This document shows, in pieces, positions 45,032-56,541 of a stretch of DNA of 64,000 nucleotides. How positions within the stretch are numbered: position 1 is the stretch's first letter; each line of letters starts with the position of its first letter. The position numbers and the translations under genes are program-made. A model generated the notes under the pieces. It was not told the origin of the DNA. It did not search any database and saw only the letters and a list, made by a program, of their open reading frames with translations. Origin of the DNA: Pilatotrama ljubarskyi (lineage: Eukaryota; Basidiomycota; Agaricomycetes; Polyporales; Polyporaceae); assembly GCA_022385805.1 (NCBI GenBank), contig MU277716.1, forward strand, positions 1 to 64,000, written 5' to 3'.

Positions 45032-47341
45032 GTCGAAGGAATGACGAGGAAAGGAGTGACGGATTGGCGGGCAGGGGGACGTCGGGGAGAGATACCAAGC
45101 AGAGTCCGTGGCCTGGAGAGAAAAGGACGGACTGGAGGACCTGCGCCCGGAGGTCGTGGTATAAGAAGAACAAACGCCGCAGCCACGCTCTGTCCCTCTC
45201 CCCGTCTTTTCGCAGCCTCCGCTTGACTGCAGACGCCCATATACTGTCGCATCTTATCTAATCCTTGAAGTCAAACGGCTAACCTTGCACGTTCATTGCG
45301 ACCTCCATCGCATTGTCTCGTGCTTATGCAAACACCTGCTCCCCTACGTTCGGAAGATGAATGGAGATACATCTCAAAGAAACCTCTGCGTTCTACGACA
45401 AGGTGCAGATGGCACCGGTGATACTGATACAATATGACACTGACCGGGAAACCAGATATCATAGCCGGGGCGCTGCGGTCTGACTCTGCACGCCGCCGTC
45501 GTGAGAGCAGGAAGTCCTGTTCTGGAAAACATATGCCTTAGCCTAGCCCTGGCATGCAGCGTTGTCGAGGGCAGCCCAAGCACCTGCTGCGAGAACAGCC
45601 TGATGGTTACATCGGGAACACTCAGTCTCTCGTCCCTCTTTCGGTTCCACTCTCCAAGACGCTCGACTTGCATCAATTATGGTGAACACTGCTTGGCACG
45701 AGGTGTACAGCTGAGGGGACACCAGTGCTAACACCTTATTTGAACCAAGTAGCTGGCACATATAGGGCTCAGACTCCGAGTGCGCACTCGCGTGGCGTTT
45801 CTTGCGTAGGTACCGTATGCACGTTCCCGTACCCCTATCTGAAGCTCAGACCAGTGACAGCCAGAGGTACGCATGAGTTAGTTCAGATGGGGTTCAGGAG
45901 CATAACTTCTGAAGGATAGGTCCAAGGCAAGACCGCCACTACGACCAGGACGAAGGGAGCGATATCGTATGCGCCTGGGTATAACAAGCTGCGCCATGCG
46001 ATGCATACGTATCCTGCTATATACTCGCCGTGTTCTAGGTTATGCTCCATCACTACACAACGTATGACCCTCATGGTCGCGACCTCGGGAGCTCGCAGCC
46101 GAGGCTCATACGTCGTACTACGTTGTGACGCATGCGTGAGGTGCGATGTTCATCACCGAGATGATTGACGATGGCGTTGCTGTGCCCATACCAACCACAC
46201 CCACCACTACAACGCACTTGAACATGGCGTGAGCCGTTCATCATACGGCAGGCGGCCATCCCGCCATAGTCGAGATGGGTGAGTGGCCATCATGTAGACT
46301 GTGTCGTACACGCACCTCAACCCCAGCATGCCCCTTTGCGGTGCTAAACCCAGCCACCAGGGAAACAAACATAAGACAGCCATAGCAGGGCGCAAGAATT
46401 GAGTCAATTCATAATGGTATGCGCTCGAGACTGCGTAGGGCACTATCTCTTGCATACTCAAAGTGCCGTACGTTGCAACTGATCAGCGGCTGGTTCTCAC
46501 TCTCCAGTCTATACGTACGCCCTGGGAACTCGAAGGAGGTCTGTTCGCTCTCAGCATCTCGGATCAGATGCGAGGCCATTATGGCGCGCGGTTCCGCTAT
46601 GAGCCATATGCCCTTCCGCAACGCTAAAACCGTTTGCTCCATCTTCGGTCCCTTCGCCATGTGCCTGAACGCTGCTCCGCTCCCCGGGCGGCCGTTGTTC
46701 CAACGTGGCCCCTAACGCCCAAGTGAGTTCAGTCATCTATTCTGAGCCAGCGCAGCACGATTGTTGAACTTGAGGGCGTTCCGCACAACTCACGCTTGCG
46801 ACAGACGCTGTTGAGCCTTTCTCTTCATAACCGTCGAGCGGACCGTCCTCCGGATCATTATGCAGGCCATATGCTGCTGAAATGGCGCATCGCGGCAGTC
46901 GTCAAGGCCGCCGAGGACCGACCTGTAGCAGGCGTTCAGTATGACATCCATTGGCTCTGGCCAGATCAGAAAGGGATCCATGACCCTTGGCGGTTACCAG
47001 CCCGATCTTGCGATCAAATCACCTCGTCATCGCCGGAAACCAAGCTGCAGAGACCGCAGAGCGTCCGCAGCGCTCCCGGCTCTGTGCCTCGTCGCGTTCC
47101 GGCGCGCGCGTCCCAGAATAAAAAGGGAGGGACCTCCGAACTGTTGAGCTCCCGGAACCTGTTCGTGTTCAAACCAACACTTCCACATTCGTGCCCGCCT
47201 GTTCCTGCTCGCGTTCGTCCCCACCACCCTTCGGCACACCCTCCACACCTTTGGCCCCCCGCGCCTCGCACTCGTTCACTCCCCGCTCTTTGCCTCTACA
47301 CAGTAATTCCCGCCGGTCAGGAATAACTCAGTAACGCCATC
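45032..47341. other. gene-poor stretch between the ferric reductase and the glucanase
   Basis: About 2.3 kb with no recognised gene. An 83-codon minus-strand frame (46409-46660) has reasonable composition but no homology or signal. The last 200 bp before 47342 are pyrimidine-rich and are the probable glucanase promoter. Confidence 0.35.
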
Positions 47342-48382
47342 ATGAAGTGCTTCAGCTCGCTCCTCTCTGTCGCGCTCCTCCTCGCCGCCTCCGCGCAGGG
47401 TTCCCAACACATGCAGAAGAAGCACGTCCGCCGTCAAGGTCCCTCGGCCGTTCCACCTGCACCGACAGCGTATGTCCCAAGGAATGGGTCAACAGTCCGC
47501 GCTTTCATCTGACACCCGGGCGTGTTACAGGCCTGCTCCCGCACCTGCCCCGCCAGCGCCACCATCGACTTCGTCTGCGATCAAGCGCGGGCTGTCCTTC
47601 AATGACGCCTCACTGACGAAGAGCTTTACCTCCTCGTAAGTCCATCCTCCCCATAACGCACCGCCTCAGCTAACCGGTACCGCATAGACAAGTCTCATGG
47701 GCTTACAACTGGGACTCCGCGTATCAGGGAGACCTCCCCGCGGGCGTCACATTCTTCCCGATGCTCTTCAGCGCCGCGCCTGACCACAGCACCCAGTGGG
47801 AGGCCAACGCGAACGCGGCGATTGCGAAGGGCAGCACGCACCTCCTCTTGTAAGTGAACCCGTTCCCCCCACCGCTCATGCGTGGCCCTAATCTCAGCGC
47901 GCAGCATCAACGAGCCGGACCTCTCGTCGCAGGCCAACACGAGCCCGCAAGACGCCGCCCAGCAGTGGATGCAGTTCATGCAACCCTTCGCGGGTAAGGC
48001 GACGCTCGTCTCGCCTGCGATCACGAACGGCGCCCCGCCCATGGGCACGGGCTGGATGGACTCCTTCCTCGCCGAGTGCGAGAAGCTCGGGTGCCAGGTT
48101 GACGCGATCGCGGCTCACATCTACGACTCCGCGACGAACGTGGCGTACTACCAGCAGTACATCACCGACCTCGGCACGCGCTACAACCGCCCTGTGCTCA
48201 TCACGGAGTTCGGCGCGTCCGGCACCGTCGAGCAGCAGCAGCAGTTCCTGCAGACGATGATTCCCTTCCTAAACGGCCTCAACTCCGTGACGCACTACGC
48301 GTATTTCATGACTGCGCCCAACATCCTGGTGAACGCGGACGGGAGCCTCACCCCTCTTGGTCAGACCTATGTCTCGTCATAA
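47342..48382 (+). CDS. secreted Asl1-like glycosyl hydrolase (GH128 type, beta-1,3-glucanase candidate)
   Basis: Four exons (47342-47469, 47531-47635, 47688-47849 and 47905-48382) give 290 aa. A signal peptide (MKCFSSLLSVALLLAASAQG) is followed by a Pro/Ala linker (PAPAPAPPAPPSTSSAIKRG). The (beta/alpha)8 domain starts GLSFNDASLTKSF and SWAYNWDSAYQGDLPAGVTF, the usual opening of Asl1-type enzymes. The acid/base Glu is in FINEPDLSSQANTSP and the nucleophile Glu is in RPVLITEFGASG. DAIAAHIYDS supplies further active-site residues. The C-terminus HYAYFMTAPNILVNADGSLT is typical. Members act on beta-1,3-glucans and are linked to fungal cell-wall remodelling. All catalytic residues are present and the stop lies at 48380-48382. 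Confidence 0.9.
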
Positions 48383-48880
48383 GGGGCGCGCACTCTCACC
48401 TTGCTCTCGACCATACCCGCCGATATCCCGTGCTTGGCGATCTGTGATCAGTCTTGAGCTGGCACACTGGCCGTGCCTTGAGTTGCTCCCTTGTGTTGTT
48501 ACGCTACATGCCATAGAACATGGGCCCCATAGCATCCCTCGAGGGGAGCGCTGGAGCCATACCACTTACCTTAGGATACTTGAGCTCGTGGCCGTAACGA
48601 CACAAGGCTTAATCAATTTTTTGCTTGGTTGAAAAAGTGAACATGCCGTCCGCAAGGCTCGTCGACACCGGATGATAAGGCTCGAGGCTCCCTAGCAGGT
48701 GTACTTAACTCAGATGCCACACGTCGCAGTCCAAGAGGGGCCGGTTGGGTAGGTAGTGACGCTTCAAGCTTCGCCATGCTGACTTGTTAGCATCCGGGAA
48801 TATGAGAAGACAACAAGCAAAACAAGATCGATGATGGTATCGTTACACGCTATGTCCACACTTCCGCTGCTCCTACATGG
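48383..48880. other. convergent intergenic region
   Basis: About 0.5 kb between the 3' ends of the glucanase and the EF-hand protein. Nothing recognisable. Confidence 0.45.
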
Positions 48881-49788
48881 TCACTGGCTGAGGATCGTGC
48901 GGACGAACGACTCGTAGTTCACGGTCCCGTCCCTGTCAATCTCGTCAGAACGTGTATAAATGGGACAGCCATGAACAGGTACTTACGGTCCGATCTGCGC
49001 ACCCTTGAGGAGCTCGTCTACCTCCTCGTCGGACATCTTCTCTCCGAGCTGCGTGAGCACGTATCGCAGTTCTCCAGCGCCGATGAACCCATTGCCCTCC
49101 TTGTCGAATACTTGGAAGCCGCGGATGAACTCCTCTGATCCATGTGGTCCATTTTGAGGTCATGGGTGGAGGAAGGACGACGCGTGACATGACGGAGATG
49201 ATTGGGGAAAACGAGGCACAAGTTGGAGGAAGACGGCGGACGTTCGTGGTGTTGAGCAATTGCACGTAGAATGAGAAGTGTAGGACTGACCTGGCGTGCC
49301 AGCGGGCTTAAAGCCGTCTGGCCTGTTGAGAATCGTGAGGAAAGTCTTGTAGTCGACTGCGTCCGTTCAATCAATATATTGAAGGTTCACAACGCGTCGT
49401 ACAGCACGGGAGCACACCAGTCCCATTGAGTTCAGAGCAATTTTAGGCATCATCAATACACACAAGCCGACACGCGATAAGCGAGCATGTCAACACAGAG
49501 GTTCTTTCGAGACATACCTTCGCGCGGTGCACCAGCCACGATCTCCGCCACCTCAGCCTGCGTGGGGTTCTGCCCAAGTGCGCGGAGCAGATCACCCAGC
49601 ACCTCACGCGGGACTGCACCAGTGCCCTTCTTGTCGAACAGAGCAAATGCCTCCTTGTACTCTGCAGTTGCCACCGGTCAATATACGGTCGGGCGCACCG
49701 TAACCGCGCGTCCATACCTGCGTTGTCGCTCTAAGACGCGTCAACTGTGAGCTATCGTTCTGCATCCTCGGCTGCAAGTGCTCACCAT
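48881..49788 (-). CDS. myosin light chain-like EF-hand protein (Cdc4/Mlc1 type)
   Basis: Calmodulin-related protein with four EF-hand positions, expected to bind IQ motifs of class II or V myosins during cytokinesis. Exon blocks in order are [100 protein letters not shown] and [16 protein letters not shown]. The last ends at a stop at 48881-48883. The first loop lacks several calcium ligands, as in myosin light chains and unlike calmodulin. [10 protein letters not shown] is characteristic of the light-chain group. The first exon is uncertain: an ATG at 49788 sits directly before a GTGAGC donor and can join in phase to YKEAF, but a slightly different start is possible. Confidence 0.8.
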
Positions 49789-50292
49789 TATGTTCGTTAG
49801 CTTCGCGACTGGTTGACGGGAGATCGTAGACGTGTGGTTGTGGAGAAGAGCAAGCAGTGACCTACCCGTCCGGTTGCAGGCCACACGCGTCTATCTTGGG
49901 AACCCAAACTTAGGGTCAAATTCAACGATCTCCTTTCGGCAAGCTCGGGCAAGTTCAAACGTTCAGAGATCGAGTCCTTGAGCCTGAGACACGTGAGATA
50001 CAGGAACCTGACATTAGCAAAGTCGCGGAATAGGAGATCACATATAGTGATTTTTTTTCCTGCCCATCGGTTATACAAAAGGTATGAAAGGCACACCTTC
50101 AAAACTACAACAGTAGGTGACCGGTATCCACATCACACTGGCGGCCTCGATGGTGCTTGGGGCCATTCAAACATCTACAGTCGTGATTCACCAACAACGT
50201 CCATTACAGCGATCAGCGAGTCTACAGCACAGATACATATATACTGTAGTATATTGTCAGGGTGTACAACAGTCCCAACTCCACAGGCTCCC

Positions 50293-51671
50293 CTAGCTGT
50301 CCCCTTCAGGCGGGTCCTCCCGCCAGAGCGTCTCCCAGAGCTGGATAACGCTTCCGATCATGAAGGCCCACGAAGCCCAGAATGTGGATAACACGCTCTG
50401 GTAATTCACCTGGTGGATTGATGCAAGTCAGCAGATGAGGCAGGTCAACGAGGTCGCGTGAATTGGCAGAAGGGACGTACTCCCGAGGAGGACAAGGAGG
50501 CATAGCCAAGTGCGCCGCAGAGAGTGAACCCCACTGCACCCACGAGGTTCCAGAACCCGATGTGCCTGCGGAGTCTAATGTTAGCGTATGGCTCTCGCTT
50601 CCAGCTCGCTCCTCCAGGGTGCTCACCAGCCCAAGCTGCGCAAATTTGGGAGCCACCATTTTGTCTGGACCTCGATCATGAGCAGCAATGAGGAGATAAT
50701 GAAGCCGGTCCCTCCAAGCACCTGCGGCGTCCAGTAGAAAACGTCCGTGATGGCCGTAGGGGGGTCGTCTGGGAAGCCTGAGATGACGTTCGGCAGCCCC
50801 GTGCTGATAGAGGCTAGTTCGTCAGCGCACGAACCAGTAGCAGGAACAAGGGTCGGCGACGGAGCAACCCACATAGTGGAAACCCAAAAGATCGTCGCTG
50901 CCCACATCTGGACGAAGCACGCCAGGAAACCGAGCTCGCGCCAGGACCCTATCCCACTGTATGTCAAACACGCGCAATTAGCGTCCTCTCGCGCAAGTGG
51001 CCTAGTACAAAGCGGCCAACGCCTGCTCACATCCAGCGGAACTTGAAGCGCCGGCGGCCGCTGTCGCCGCTCCCTGTCAGGCCCTTCTCCGCGCGTGCGC
51101 TATCCGAGTCAGGCGACCCGCCTTCGGGTACCGTTTGGGTCGCAGGCCCCAGGAGCGCACGGAGCGCAGGGCCGAATAGCTGTTCGTGCCCGGTGTTGAG
51201 GGCTTCGACGTACATGAGGTAGCTGCCAATTTCGAATAGAGTACCGCCGACGAATGCAGACCACGCCGTGGCCGGGAAGTCGTCTGAGCCAATTCCGAGC
51301 AGCGGGAGGAACAAGTAAAACCCATTTATGATCTACAAAAGCACGGGGGCGAGCGTTCAGAGGTGCAGAGCAATTTAGACCACCGCACTACGTACCCAGG
51401 CAGTGGAACCGAGCACGAAAATGACGGCCACCCAGAAGGAGATATCCCAAGAGAGGTGCATCTTGAACTGGCTCTCGGTATGCCGTACTTTCTGTTCCAG
51501 CAGAATAACCTCCTTATGTGGAAAGGAGACATCCGAGAGGCTCTCATCCCCTTTGGCGGGTCGCCGTGTCACACGAATAGGCCTCCGAGAGTACCGGTTC
51601 TTCCTGGACGCCCGCGAAGACCAGTGTGTCGACGGAGTGTGCTGGATGTCGCCTTGAGCGCCATCTCCCAT
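50293..51671 (-). CDS. orphan integral membrane protein with about seven helices
   Basis: ATG 51671 starts a basic hydrophilic N-terminus (MGDGAQGDIQ, then ASRKNRYSRRPIRVTRRPAK). An upstream in-frame ATG at 51836 is possible but less likely. Predicted membrane segments in order are SFWVAVIFVLGSTAW, INGFYLFLPLLGIG, WSAFVGGTLFEIGSYLMYV and ELGFLACFVQMWAATIFWVS. The last three are YWTPQVLGGTGFIISSLLLM, IGFWNLVGAVGFTLCGALGY and TFWASWAFMIGSVIQLWETL. The third and fourth are separated by a hydrophilic loop containing SDSARAEKGLTGSGDSG. It stops at 50293-50295 after REDPPEGDS. About six exons join at GT-AG. I do not recognise a family; it resembles lineage-restricted fungal membrane proteins. Location and function are unknown, though the helix count is convincing. 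Confidence 0.68.
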
Positions 51672-51836
51672 GGATGAATGTGGAACGAAAACTGCCCGAG
51701 TAGGATGAAGGAAAGGCAGCGGTCGAGTGACGGCATGCGGGTGATGAATTGTCGAGGCTAAATTCTGTGCATGGACATTGTGCGTTCGATGCTGCTCGGT
51801 TGATGAGCCATTGCCAGTCGACGCTGGTCTCGACAT

Positions 51837-52842
51837 CGCAGAGGGCGATGTTTAGCCCTTGCTGGTTTGTGCGGAAAAGGTGTGTGCAGGAGGGAGGTGT
51901 GTGCTGCTGAACATGCTCGTCGTGATGAGAGCCTGGTGTGAACGTGCGAAACGTGCCGGTGACGTCGTGGAGCCCTCGCGGGACAAAGTGCAACTTGAAT
52001 GTGCCTGGGTGCAAACGCCCATGAAGCGCCCACAAGCTACACCACTAATCGCAAACTTGAACCGTACGCCGGGGTACTAGCAGCGGGTGCCATTAAGAGG
52101 ATATACTACTCGCGTACTAGTACTCTAGCAGTCCTTGCTGCAGGCTCGTTATGTCGGTAGCCTGCTCATCTATGACTTTGCCAAGGACTTTGCGAGCAAT
52201 TATCGGGCGCTTCGGCGTGCTCTGTCCACGCTTACTACGACGCCGTGCTCAACTAGCTGGCCGTGCTGGAAATGACTACTGGACAAACGAGCAGTGATGT
52301 GGGTACTAGTCACTCTTTGACCGAGGGATCTCTCACATACTAGGTATCTGTGGATACACAGTAGGTAAATGCGGGATCTTTCTGAAACGCCGTCGGATGC
52401 CACTATCCCAAGATTTGTCTCGCCACCGGATGCCTCGGTCTTGTCCACTCGCGAAGTCTTCCTGAGGCAAGTCGAGGGCGCCTCGAGGGCAATCCGCGGC
52501 TGTTTCGAAGTAATCCCGAGGAATAATGCCTCGCGAGGTGTCTCAGATTTTTGCGACTAGAGTATAAGTCACCTATCGAGGACGGACCTGCGCATCGATC
52601 ATTGGACCTCATCGAGGCAACTCACAGTAGTCAGGAAGGTGTGCTCCAGGCACATGCCATGCGTCGCACTGGTGGACGGCATTTTCGACGCTGGCAAACC
52701 AAGTACCGCGAATGAAAGAACGAAAGGGGCTATGGACCATGCCTGCCGCATGCCACGGCAGGCTCCCCCGCGGGACCGGCGGATGATTTGCCACCTACCT
52801 TGAAATGCGCTGAGGAGCTTCCAATTCGATGCTTGACCCTTA
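51837..52842. other. gene-free stretch
   Basis: About 1 kb upstream of the orphan membrane protein gene, with only short frames. It ends at the inverted-repeat element at 52843. Confidence 0.35.
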
Positions 52843-53025
52843 GGGCCTGGTCGGCTGGCAGCGATCAACTGATCACTCCTGCCAAAAAAGGCTCACTAGT
52901 GAGCGCTTAGAGGGGGGAAAGCGAGCGCTTAGAAGAGGAGAGTGAGCGCTTGCTCGAGTTTTCCAGTGGGAGCCACCGGTCACGATCACTAGTGATCTCT
53001 TGATCACTGCCAGCCGACCAGGCCC
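52843..53025. mobile_element. Tourist/Harbinger-like MITE, 183 bp, with TTA target duplication
   Basis: Terminal inverted repeats start GGGCCTGGTCGGCTGGCAG on both ends: the first 19 bases are perfect, then about 15 more match with three mismatches. The trinucleotide TTA flanks both ends (52840-52842 and 53026-53028). A 3-bp TTA or TAA duplication plus a GG-starting inverted repeat is the hallmark of PIF/Harbinger-class MITEs. The interior holds three near copies of GTGAGCGCTTAGA (about 52898-52955) and palindromic TGATCA/ACTAGT motifs. There is no coding capacity, so any transposase must act in trans. The excellent preservation of the ends suggests a relatively recent insertion. Confidence 0.8.
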
Positions 53026-53424
53026 TTAGCATGACACAGCGCTCACCATCTGTAGGAACCCCAGTCGGGGCCACATGTCGCTTCCGGAGTCCCAATTTGC
53101 TCGACCTCGTCCGCCTTGATCGTCTACCGCTCTGAACCCCTTATGTCAACGTCTCACTTCATGGGTTGGACTCGCTCCGAGGAACTAGGAGTTACCGTTC
53201 ACTTGGACACTTTCTCAACTTGAATGAGGCCACGCCTCGATTCAGGGATCATATCACGGTCGTCCTCGAGGCACGAACACGTCAATGGGACATGAATACC
53301 ACGCCATTGGGGCAGTCATGCGCTCGAACACTCCCTGGATCACTTTCTGACATAGGTCGCTCCTTGTAAACCTCATGTCAGCGAAATCTACGGAGCGGTG
53401 GAAGAAGCGGGGCAGGCCAGGCGG

Positions 53425-53488
53425 CGAGGCAGCCAGTGGTTACATACCAAAATGGGCGAGGCAGCCAGTGGTTACATACCAAAATGGG
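53425..53488. repeat. tandem duplication, 2 x 32 bp
   Basis: Two adjacent identical 32-bp units beginning CGAGGCAGCCAGTGGTTACA, at 53425-53456 and 53457-53488. They lie 0.4 kb from the MITE in non-coding sequence. Confidence 0.9.
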
Positions 53489-54386
53489 CCCACTATAGAC
53501 GGTCAGATCGGACGAATCGCCGCGAGGACAGTAGCATAGCGGCGTCTGTGTGCGCTTCGTCAACGACAAGGTCGGACCCGAGGAGGAAAGAAAGCACCTA
53601 CCGCGTGGCACAGATGAGCGCGACTTGCGCCACCTTCCTGCGATAAGACGGCCTCTAATCTATCCCACCAATGTAACTGAAGACTGCGGACTGGGGTATA
53701 GTCCGCCATGGTCCGATCTGGTCGCTGGAAGACGAGGGAGTGCGGCACAGTGCAATATAGACGTCGTGTGGTTGGAGTCAGGTGGGACCGTGACGCCGCG
53801 CGCCCAAGCGGTCTTTGGATTTGAAGACTATCAGATCAAGACGGGCGGCGACCTAGAACCTAGCAACATGCATAGTCGGCGGAGTACGCTTCGTGCTTGT
53901 TGACTCACGAGTGCGGGATCCTCGCTGACTGGAAATGGGGAGGACGGAATATCGTCTTACCTTGGCCGGATGCTCGCCATATGGACATAGCCCGCGGGCA
54001 GGCTCGGGCGGAACTCGACGCGCCAGAACCTCAGCGCCGCTTAAGCCCCACAGTTCCGCGGATATGCGGATATGCAACGTAATGATAAGTCAACAAGGGC
54101 CAGGACCTAAGAGATTACGGCCAATACAATGGCCTAGACATCGAAGCCGCACAAGAAGGGGTGTGAACGTACAACATGCCTGAGGGAAGCTACCCCAGGC
54201 AGGAAGCGAAGAGGGAGCGGCACAAGCATTCAAGACGCTGGTAGAAGCCGAGAGAATAGGGAAGAAACGGGAGGTGAGTATCTCCGTCCTCAGTGGCCAA
54301 CGGCCGATGCGGTACGGGTAACATTGGGATGTATCCTCCACATCTTGACGTTCGTGGGCTGGCGATCAACGTGCAAGCGAATTAGA
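53489..54386. other. gene-free stretch
   Basis: About 0.9 kb in the 3' flank of the glutathione transferase gene. No feature could be supported. Confidence 0.35.
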
Positions 54387-55230
54387 TCATTCAGCCTTCG
54401 AGCAAACAAGATGAACCGGTACCTCATCCCATGTCGCCCTAACGCTATGCCTATCCCACAGGCTCTCGTAATACTGCATATAGCGAGCAAACTTCGGCTC
54501 CGCAAGGGCCTTCAGGAGTTTCTTGCCCTCTCCCATAGGATACTTCCCGATCTCGTAGAGCGAAAGTCTCATGAAGCGAACTATCATCGGTGCCACGACG
54601 GCGTCGGCCATAGACCACGGACCCACGGCAAAGCCGGAAGGTGCAAGGAGAGCCTGGAACGCCTCCAACGACGGTAGGATCGTGTCGATACGTTCCCCGC
54701 GGAAAAAGAAGTTCCTGAAGGCGTGGTGGAGGGTGTCGTGGGAGAGGGTGATGAAGAGGCGAGCTCTGGCGCGAAGCTCGGGGTCCATGGGATGAAGGCC
54801 TGACTCCGGATGGAGATCTGCGAGGAACTCGATCAGAACAACCGACTCCGCGAGCTTCAACGAGTCGGGCGAAGGCTGCTCAGGCGAAACAGAAGGGCCC
54901 CCATAGGCGAAGGCAGGCACCTGTCCGAGCATGGCGTCGCTCAGAATGAGAGATGACAACTAGTAGGCGCTGGACTGACCGTGCCCACGGGATTGACTTT
55001 GGTATACCATCCCGGCTTACATCCGGGCCTGAGGTCGATCTCGTAGGTCCTAACACTGATCTTCGCCTCCTCAAGAGCGATGTGCACCCGATGGCAATAT
55101 GGAGAGTACTACAATGATGATAGGTGCGTGTCAAACCCGTGCACCCGTGTATACCGGAATCGCGATAGCTTACCGGAGAAGTGTAGAAGGTGATCGGCTT
55201 CTGGTGAGGTGTCACGGTGAGACTAGGCAT
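54387..55230 (-). CDS. glutathione S-transferase (omega/GTO-like)
   Basis: Cytosolic thiol transferase. Three exons with consistent phases (55174-55230, 54980-55108 and 54387-54920) give 239 aa. The N-terminal thioredoxin-like domain reads KPITFYTSP|YSPYCHRVHIAL. Its Cys in SPYC is the likely catalytic or glutathione-contacting residue, as in omega-class enzymes. It continues CKPGWYTKVNPVGT|VPAFAY with the cis-Pro. Then SLKLAESVVLIEFLADLHPE carries the Glu-Ser pair that binds glutathione. The all-helical C-terminal domain (RARARLFITLSHDTLHHAFR, GPWSMADAVVAPMIVRFMRL) is complete. The end after RATWDE is slightly uncertain, because a GTACCG there could act as a donor to a further small exon. 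Role is probably detoxification or redox repair. Confidence 0.85.
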
Positions 55231-56541
55231 CGCGGCAGGGTAGGCAGATGGGACTGGTGTTGGGGCGTAGGAGGATCATTACTATGTTTTATATGTGGTC
55301 GCCCCAAGCTGGGCGGCTGCACTGGCCGCCAGCATCTGTCATAGATTCTGGGATGAAGTCCGAACGAGCGGCGGCGTCTGGGGCGCGAGCGCTGCCACAC
55401 TCACATGCAGCACCACATTCCGGATGAGTGGGAAGGGCGATTGACCTCATACGTCCGCACTTTCTCGGACCCGGTACACGGCACGGCGGGGTCGCTGCGA
55501 TCGCAATGCCGATGCTTGGCGAGAGCTCATTGTGGAAGACCAAAGGAGTGTCTGACAGGCAGCATGGGGACGATGGCACAGATTAGGGTTAGCGCACATA
55601 TTAAAGCCGCTGGAAGAACTCCGCGAGTTAGACACAATAGGTATGGGCGTCCAAATGATAGTGGTAACTACCAGACTGTAAGTTCAAGCCGCGACAGAAG
55701 CCATCATGGGATGCCTACGAGGGCCGCGGTGTTACAACGCGTTTAAGTATGTTTCTGTTGCAATTGATCAATGCCGGACGAAGCGTCGCGGATGTATCGA
55801 GAGCATGTATGTAGTCCGCGGCTCTTCGTTTTGCAAGTTTCAGTTTGGGCGCGTACCTCCGATACATCTATAATCCTCAGGGTCAGGTCAAGGGAGAACA
55901 CAACAGCAGCAAAACATGCGCCCGTACATACATTGTGTGGAACAAGACCTGCCATGTAGGTCTCACACCTACCCGCGCGCGATGACATGCTAGTCCACGA
56001 ATAGACCTAGCACGATTACGGCCGGTGACCTGGTTCCTGATCCCATTGTAGCCGCCCCGCGATGTCGAGTCGGATCCTAGCCTCATAACAGATTCGGTTC
56101 AGTCAAACAACCTCAAGATTTCCACGATATGTACGAGCAAGCGTACATGCGGATGACGCACCGTTCAATGACTAACAGGCACTCCCACAGTCGGCCTCTC
56201 GGGGGGTGACAACCGATAGGCTGCCGGCGTTCAGCGTGCCAAATAGAGAGTGCGCAGATACTTCGTTCCAAGTTGTTCCAGGGGCGGAAAAAGCTGCGCC
56301 CAGCAAGAGCTCAGGAAGCTGGATGGGGCTCGGGCGACATCCCATTTGATGGATGCAAGAGGAGGGAGTCTTTCCGCATTGGATCGTGACGACATGAGAG
56401 TCCCGAAGCGGTCGCGATCGTGCGGATATATGAGGGCGGGCATCATGGATACAAGACATCAAGATACAGAGAACATCAGAGCAGGCAAGCCGTAGACAGC
56501 AAATGAAACTAGGGAGTCGTATACTGGGAATAGGTACCCCT
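55231..56541. other. intergenic stretch
   Basis: About 1.3 kb between the promoter of the transferase gene and the 3' end of the GCP2 gene. Nothing recognised. Confidence 0.4.

Noticed and set aside
46409..46660. 83-codon minus-strand frame
   Set aside because: Plausible composition but no signal peptide, domain or splice support; kept only as a note in the gap description.
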